Source: a bacterium
GTDB lineage: Bacteria > JAMCPX01
Assembly (NCBI GenBank): GCA_021789095.1
Contig: JAJYJX010000080.1
Coordinates: 1 to 10,871, forward strand
DNA length: 10,871 bases
Reading direction: 5' to 3'
Shown here: positions 6,979 through 10,871 of the stretch, one piece after another
Layout of the letters: every line of letters starts with the position of its first letter
How positions within the stretch are numbered: position 1 is the stretch's first letter
Made by a program: the position numbers and the translations under genes
The notes under the pieces: generated by a model
Database searches by the model: none
What the model was told of the DNA's origin: nothing
Seen by the model: only the letters and a program-made list of their open reading frames with translations

Positions 6979-7023
6979 GAAAATGGAGTTTTAAGGGAGG
7001 GGGAAGGGCCATCAAAGATAATT

Positions 7024-9186
7024 ATGATAAGGTTGAATGAAATCCATGAAAAGATCCTTTCTTATAACCCCGATGCAGATTTAGATTTAGTCAATAAAGC
7101 TTACGTCTTTTCCGCAAAGGTTCACAACGGCCAGGTACGCATGTCGGGTGAACCTTACCTTATACATCCTATGGAGGTAGCAGGCATCCTTGCATCCCTC
7201 AGAATGGATATACCGACAATTGCGGCAGGACTTCTGCACGATACTGTTGAAGATACATGGGCAACGATAGAAGAGATTACAGATCTGTTCGGTAAAGAGG
7301 TCGCCGATCTTGTAGAGGGTGTTACAAAGATAAGCAACATCACTTTTAACACGGAGGTTGCAAAACAGGCAGAAAATTTCAGGAAGATGCTTGTAGCAAT
7401 GGCAAAGGATATAAGGGTAATAATTATAAAACTTGCCGACAGATTGAACAACATGAGAACGCTTGAATATATGTCCGAGGATAAAAGGGTCGGTATTGCA
7501 AAGGAAACCCTGGACATATACGCACCCATCGCACACAGGCTGGGCATATACTGGCTGAAATCGGAGCTTGAGGACCTGTCGTTCCGTTTTACAAAACCGG
7601 AGATGTATTACAGGTTGTCAAAGATGGTCGCAAAGAGCCGCAAGGAGCGCGAGAAGTATGTGAATGAGGTAGAACATATCTTAAAGGAAACACTCGAAAA
7701 AGAAGGCATGAAGGTCGAGGTAAGTGGCAGACCCAAACATATTTACGGCATATATCAAAAGATGGAAAAGGCAAACCTGGATTTTGAACAGGTTTATGAC
7801 ATTACAGCATTCAGGGTTCTCGTGGACAGCATAAAAGATTGCTATCAGGCACTGGGCATTATCCATACGACATGGAGGCCTGTTCCTGACAGGTTTAAGG
7901 ATTATATAGCAATGCCAAAAACCAATATGTATCAATCGCTTCACACTACAGTAATAGGTCCCAAAGGTGAGCGGGCAGAGATCCAGATAAGGACCCATGA
8001 CATGCACAAGGTTGCAGAAGAAGGTATAGCAGCACACTGGAAGTACAAGGAAGGCAAACTTGTTGATGCAAAAGAGGATGTTACATTCAGGTGGATAAGG
8101 CACCTTATAGAATGGCAGCAGGAACTGAAAGATCCGGAATCTTTTATGCAGTTCGTAAAGGTAGACCTGTTCCCGGACGAGGTCTACGTGTTCACTCCAA
8201 AGGGTGATGTTATTGAACTTCCTGTTGGTGCGACGCCACTTGATTTCGCATATGCAATCCATACAGATGTCGGGAACCACTGCGCGAGTGCCAAGATAAA
8301 CGGCAAAATTGTACCCCTGAAAACACCGCTCAAGAACGGGGATACGGTCGAGATAATTACCTCTCCCACGGCACATCCTACAAGGGATTGGCTCAGGATT
8401 GTAGTGGTATCAAAAACAAAAGCAAAAATAAGGCAGTGGCTGAGCAAAGAGGAAAGGGAGCAGAGCAAAAAAATAGGCAAAGAACTTCTGGCAAGCGAGT
8501 TTACCAAGTTCAATCTTGATTTATCAAAGTTTATAAACTCAAACGAGGTAGATAAATATCTTATGGAGGCTAATCTTAAGAGTATTGACAATTTATACTC
8601 CCAGATTGGTTACGGCAAACTATCACCGCTTCAGACTATAAAGCACCTTATACCGATAGACAAACTACAGGAACATAAGCCGAAGAGCGACAGCGCAATA
8701 TCAAAACTCTTTAAGCTTGTGGCAAGGAAATCTTCAACAGCAGTTAAAATAAAAGGGATGGACGATATATTGGTAAGGTTTGCCCATTGCTGCAATCCCA
8801 TAGTGGGCGATCCGATCGTCGGCTTCATAACAAGGGGCAGGGGGATAACGATCCATACGGCGGATTGTACAAGGACACTCGAACTGGACCCGGAGCGCAA
8901 GATCGAGGCAGAATGGGATACAAGAAGCAATATACTCAGGCCTGTTAAGATTCTGGTAACGGGTATTGATAAGCCAGGACTGCTTGCAAATATAACAAAT
9001 TCCATCTCATCACTGGGGGTCAATATCATAAGGGCATCTGTGGCACCAAACAGAAACCAGAAATCAACGCTTATGTTTGAAATTGCCGTAAAGGACACGC
9101 ACCAGTTGAGAGAATTAATAAACAGCATATCAAAGATTAAAGACGTTACCAATGTCGAAAGGGTAATGGCAGGAGAAACTGCATGA
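7024..9186 (+). CDS. rel: Rel/SpoT bifunctional (p)ppGpp synthetase/hydrolase
   Basis: This 720-residue long-form RSH enzyme makes and degrades the stringent-response alarmone (p)ppGpp. The hydrolase HD domain has H48, LHDTVEDT (71-78) and LADRLNNMRT (137-146). The synthetase domain has GRPKHIYGIY (235-244), YDITAFRV (258-265), RFKD (290-293), NMYQSLHTTV (301-310) and EIQIRT (319-324). RFKD is the RxKD form seen in bifunctional enzymes, whereas monofunctional RelA has ExDD. The regulatory half contains TGS (about 385-446), helical, a Cys-rich motif HCC...H...C (588-615) and a C-terminal ACT domain (about 640-715). All parts are intact. ATG 7024 is the only good start, and relatives also begin MIRLN; the GGAGG-rich tract (about 6995-7008) is unusually far upstream, roughly 15 bases. 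The stop overlaps ridA by four bases. Confidence 0.96.
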   Translation: MIRLNEIHEKILSYNPDADLDLVNKAYVFSAKVHNGQVRMSGEPYLIHPMEVAGILASLRMDIPTIAAGLLHDTVEDTWATIEEITDLFGKEVADLVEGVTKISNITFNTEVAKQAENFRKMLVAMAKDIRVIIIKLADRLNNMRTLEYMSEDKRVGIAKETLDIYAPIAHRLGIYWLKSELEDLSFRFTKPEMYYRLSKMVAKSRKEREKYVNEVEHILKETLEKEGMKVEVSGRPKHIYGIYQKMEKANLDFEQVYDITAFRVLVDSIKDCYQALGIIHTTWRPVPDRFKDYIAMPKTNMYQSLHTTVIGPKGERAEIQIRTHDMHKVAEEGIAAHWKYKEGKLVDAKEDVTFRWIRHLIEWQQELKDPESFMQFVKVDLFPDEVYVFTPKGDVIELPVGATPLDFAYAIHTDVGNHCASAKINGKIVPLKTPLKNGDTVEIITSPTAHPTRDWLRIVVVSKTKAKIRQWLSKEEREQSKKIGKELLASEFTKFNLDLSKFINSNEVDKYLMEANLKSIDNLYSQIGYGKLSPLQTIKHLIPIDKLQEHKPKSDSAISKLFKLVARKSSTAVKIKGMDDILVRFAHCCNPIVGDPIVGFITRGRGITIHTADCTRTLELDPERKIEAEWDTRSNILRPVKILVTGIDKPGLLANITNSISSLGVNIIRASVAPNRNQKSTLMFEIAVKDTHQLRELINSISKIKDVTNVERVMAGETA

Positions 9187-9566
9187 AAAAGAGCATAAAC
9201 ACTCAAAAGCTGCCCAAGCCCGTTGGTCCTTACTCACAGATGGTTTCGTGTAATGGTTTTTTGTTTTTGTCCGGGCAGATTGCGATAGATCCGGTAACAG
9301 GTGAACTTATTAAGGGCGGGGTGGAGGATCAAACAACAGCAATACTCGAAGCCGTGAAATCAGCAGTAGAAGAACAGCAATTGAGTATGAAGGACGTTGT
9401 AAAGGTTACTGCATATCTTACCGGTACGGATGATTTTAATGCATTTAATATTGTTTACGCAAAATGCTTTACCGGTGAACCGCCGGTCAGGATAACCGTA
9501 TTTGTCAATGCGCTGCCCAAGGGAGCAAGGGTGGAGCTTGACGTGATTGCGGCATTAAAAGATTAA
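9183..9566 (+). CDS. ridA: RidA-family reactive imine/enamine deaminase
   Basis: This 127-residue protein has the full RidA (YjgF/YER057c/UK114) length and landmarks: GPYSQ (15-19), LFLSGQI (27-33), VVKVTAYL (72-79), PPVRITVFV (100-108) with the substrate-binding Arg 103, and GARVELDVIA (114-123) with Glu 118. RidA proteins form soluble trimers that hydrolyse 2-aminoacrylate and related imines released by PLP enzymes such as threonine and serine dehydratases, protecting other PLP enzymes. ATG 9183 overlaps the rel stop in ATGA, which implies coupled translation. The same rel-ridA order occurs in other bacteria of this type, although no direct functional link is established. Its own stop overlaps the stop of the convergent gene. 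No terminator hairpin is visible downstream. Confidence 0.93.
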   Translation: MKKSINTQKLPKPVGPYSQMVSCNGFLFLSGQIAIDPVTGELIKGGVEDQTTAILEAVKSAVEEQQLSMKDVVKVTAYLTGTDDFNAFNIVYAKCFTGEPPVRITVFVNALPKGARVELDVIAALKD

Positions 9567-9946
9567 TTTAGTTTTTGTTCGATACCGGATATCCTATGCT
9601 CGTGATCGTCAATTTTATCTGTATTGGTTTTTAAGAGGTCTTTCACTTCACTTATTTGTTTGCCAAGCTTTCCGATGACAGCATTATCGCCATCCTCTAT
9701 CTTTTTGGTTAACGTTTCTTCTGAATGTTCAATAGAAGTTTTAATGAGAAAGATCAGCTCATTGCGGGTCGTATGAAGTTCATGGGCTACGTTATCTATT
9801 TTATTATCAAGAACGCCTATCTTATCATTTAAAATGACATGCCCCTCTGCGAGAAATTTGAATTTGTCACGTATGTCCTCAAGCAGTATTTCAAAATGCT
9901 CTTTCTCGAGGGCGGATCTTTTATTTTTCTTAATTTCCCTGGTCAT
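9563..9946 (-). CDS. Small coiled-coil protein of unknown function
   Basis: This 127-residue protein has a basic start (KKNKR, 6-10), then FEILLEDIRDKFKFLAEGH (18-36), then long heptad-like stretches (about 37-127) rich in Glu, Lys, Asp and Ile, such as NDKIGVLDNKIDNV (40-53). It is predicted to be almost wholly alpha-helical, without Cys, signal peptide or membrane helix. Similar short proteins with an LLEDIR...FK...EGH start followed by variable KID-type helical repeats are common, uncharacterised hypotheticals in environmental bacteria. ATG 9946 has no ribosome binding site. TTGACT (9976-9981) and a weak TATTTC (9953-9958) 17 bases apart on the minus strand could be a promoter giving a nearly leaderless transcript. 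Its stop overlaps the ridA stop by four bases, tail to tail. The function is unknown. Confidence 0.75.
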   Translation of the reverse strand: MTREIKKNKRSALEKEHFEILLEDIRDKFKFLAEGHVILNDKIGVLDNKIDNVAHELHTTRNELIFLIKTSIEHSEETLTKKIEDGDNAVIGKLGKQISEVKDLLKTNTDKIDDHEHRISGIEQKLN

Positions 9947-9988
9947 AAAAACGAAATACAGCCATATTAATGACGAGTCAAGAAATGT

Positions 9989-10270
9989 CTATTTTTTGAA
10001 AAGCTGTTCTGCGAGCTTGTAAGTCTTTGCCTTATCAGATGCAGTGTTTGATGTATCACTTTTGAATTTGAAATATTCACACCTGTTTTCTCTGTCCTTT
10101 GTAAGCACCCTTTCTGCAGATGATTCCTTGCAGTCGTTATAGGCACCGGGTGAGTAGAATGAACAGTTAAGGCATACGTGAAGCGGTCTGCCACAATGAG
10201 GGCACTCATCCCTGAAACCGACATGCTGCTCAACGGCAAGCTCTTTCCCGCAGTTAAAACAAAGATACAT
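9989..10270 (-). CDS. Small zinc-ribbon-like protein with eight cysteines
   Basis: This 93-residue protein starts MYLCFNCGKEL and carries Cys at 4, 7, 23, 26, 33, 36, 47 and 64. CxxC pairs at 4-7, 23-26 and 33-36 make at least one four-Cys zinc ribbon (4/7/23/26) and perhaps a second site (33/36/47/64). Between the pairs are VGFRDECPHC (17-26), NCSFYSPGAYNDC (35-47) and AERVLTKDRENRCEYF (52-67), a pattern I recognise from a conserved uncharacterised family of cytoplasmic proteins. The C-terminus is a Lys-rich helical tail. GAGAGG at 10276-10281 lies 5 bases before the ATG. A perfect TATAAT sits about 40 bases upstream. The gene is 42 bases ahead of the coiled-coil gene and 56 after the YfhO-like gene. 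The function is unknown; nucleic-acid or protein binding is a guess from the fold. Confidence 0.85.
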   Translation of the reverse strand: MYLCFNCGKELAVEQHVGFRDECPHCGRPLHVCLNCSFYSPGAYNDCKESSAERVLTKDRENRCEYFKFKSDTSNTASDKAKTYKLAEQLFKK

Positions 10271-10309
10271 ACTTACCTCTCAATACTTTGAATTTCATCG
10301 CAAAAATCA

Positions 10310-10315
10310 ATTATA
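10310..10315 (-). promoter_or_regulatory. Possible -10 element for the zinc-ribbon gene
   Basis: The minus strand reads TATAAT, a perfect -10 hexamer, 40 bases before the ATG. No -35 match occurs at 16-18 bases: the region is a T/A-rich stretch at the end of the YfhO-like gene. A start here would give a leader of about 30 bases with the GAGAGG site. Confidence 0.3.
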
Positions 10316-10326
10316 CTGTAAGACCT

Positions 10327-10871
10327 CTATTTTTTTCTAAATATGAATAGATAAAAACCAATAAGACTTATAATACCCATTATTGATAATAAAACACCAT
10401 ATTTGAAACTTGAGGGAGAATATTGAAGCTCTACAGTATGTGTTCCTTTTGCAAGCCACAGCCCCTGGAATGCATAATCAGCTCTGATAACCCTTGCTTC
10501 TCTCCCGTCAACAAAGGCATGCCAGCCAGGAAAATATGTATTTGAAATAATAAACAAACCAGGCTGGGATGTAGTACATAATAGTTTTATATATTCAGGA
10601 CTATATTGTATAAAATCTACCTTATACTCACCATGGGCAGTGTAAGTTAACGGCATGCCTTGTGTGTCTTTTTTAAAGACGATCGCAATAGTATTCAACT
10701 GTCCGGAATATGCATTTAATAAGTCTAATGCTTGTTGTTGACTGTCAGCTACCGCATAATTATAAATTATAAATGCCCTGTTAAATGCAGAGAGATTCTT
10801 ATATAACGTATATCCATTGTAGGTCGTTATCGGCTGCAAATAATTAGATAAGGATGACAGATCAAAGTCTT
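10327..10871 (-). CDS. YfhO-family membrane protein, C-terminal part (5' end outside window)
   Basis: The minus-strand frame is open from the right edge to TAG at 10327-10329, giving the last 180 residues. A TTG at 10837-10839 could be mistaken for a start, but the frame continues upstream to the edge. An extracytoplasmic domain ends with the YfhO hallmark LFIISNTYFPGWHAFVDGRE (105-124), then ADYAFQGLWLAKGTHTVELQY (130-150) and SPSSFKYG, a single membrane helix (about 157-176) and a basic RKK tail. YfhO proteins are large GT-C-like polytopic membrane proteins; Gram-positive YfhO and its relatives are needed for glycosylating lipoteichoic acid or other surface polymers. The catalytic N-terminal part is not in the window, so the role here is inferred from the family only. 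Confidence 0.85.
   Translation of the reverse strand, partial: DFDLSSLSNYLQPITTYNGYTLYKNLSAFNRAFIIYNYAVADSQQQALDLLNAYSGQLNTIAIVFKKDTQGMPLTYTAHGEYKVDFIQYSPEYIKLLCTTSQPGLFIISNTYFPGWHAFVDGREARVIRADYAFQGLWLAKGTHTVELQYSPSSFKYGVLLSIMGIISLIGFYLFIFRKK

Noticed and set aside
6789-7040. 83-codon plus-strand open frame between rpoZ and rel
   Set aside because: It overlaps the end of rpoZ and the start of rel in another frame, has no ribosome binding site, and its middle (VPAKAGI) is the chance translation of the palindromic repeat.
7921-7956. Rel synthetase motif with Met instead of Gly (NMYQSLHTTV) as an inactivating change
   Set aside because: Met at this position also occurs in active long-form Rel enzymes such as that of Bacillus subtilis, so the synthetase is judged intact.
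7681-8376. 231-codon minus-strand open frame opposite rel
   Set aside because: It is a shadow of the strongly conserved rel gene, Cys- and Tyr-rich, and matches no family.
8631-9206. 191-codon minus-strand open frame opposite the end of rel
   Set aside because: It is a shadow of the Cys-rich and ACT regions of rel, with no ribosome binding site or recognisable motif.
10327-10839. Complete 170-residue protein starting at TTG 10839
   Set aside because: The frame continues upstream without a stop to the window edge, and the sequence matches the C-terminal end of the much larger YfhO family.

Overview
The window reads as a chromosomal stretch of a moderate-GC, Gram-negative-type bacterium. The Rel protein (N-terminus MIRLNEI, RFKD synthetase motif), the rpoZ-rel-ridA gene order and two familiar kinds of palindromic intergenic repeat best fit a Desulfobacterota (former Deltaproteobacteria) or Nitrospirota-like genome. 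That placement is recognition from memory, not a computed phylogeny.

Layout. (1) 1-915, minus strand: the N-terminal 305 residues of a polytopic GT-C/TMTC-like membrane mannosyltransferase whose 3' end lies outside the window. A palindromic repeat sits inside its reading frame and is translated as a hydrophilic loop. (2) 916-1173: a divergent control region with two related inverted-repeat elements, one a perfect 13-bp hairpin and one about 111 bp long. The second lies in the probable 5' leader of the next operon. (3) 1174-6582, plus strand: a tight operon, yajC, an HD-domain phosphohydrolase, a fused secD-secF, and recJ. Spacings are 0 or 12, 10 and -1 bases. (4) 6579-9566, plus strand: rpoZ behind a near-consensus sigma70-type promoter that overlaps the recJ stop codon, then a 182-bp gap with a short palindromic repeat, then a bifunctional (p)ppGpp synthetase/hydrolase (rel) overlapping ridA by 4 bases. 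(5) 9563-10871, minus strand, converging on ridA with overlapping stop codons: a small coiled-coil protein, an eight-cysteine zinc-ribbon-like protein, and the C-terminal part of a YfhO-type membrane protein running off the right edge.

Functionally the core joins protein export (YajC, SecDF), DNA repair (RecJ), RNA polymerase assembly (omega), stringent-response signalling (Rel) and reactive-imine detoxification (RidA). The edges carry cell-surface glycan-type membrane proteins. Most of this is housekeeping. The parts that deserve a second look are the in-frame palindromic repeat, the paired inverted-repeat elements ahead of yajC, and the uncharacterised HD protein embedded in the sec operon. 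I see no CRISPR array, transposase, phage gene, tRNA or rRNA.
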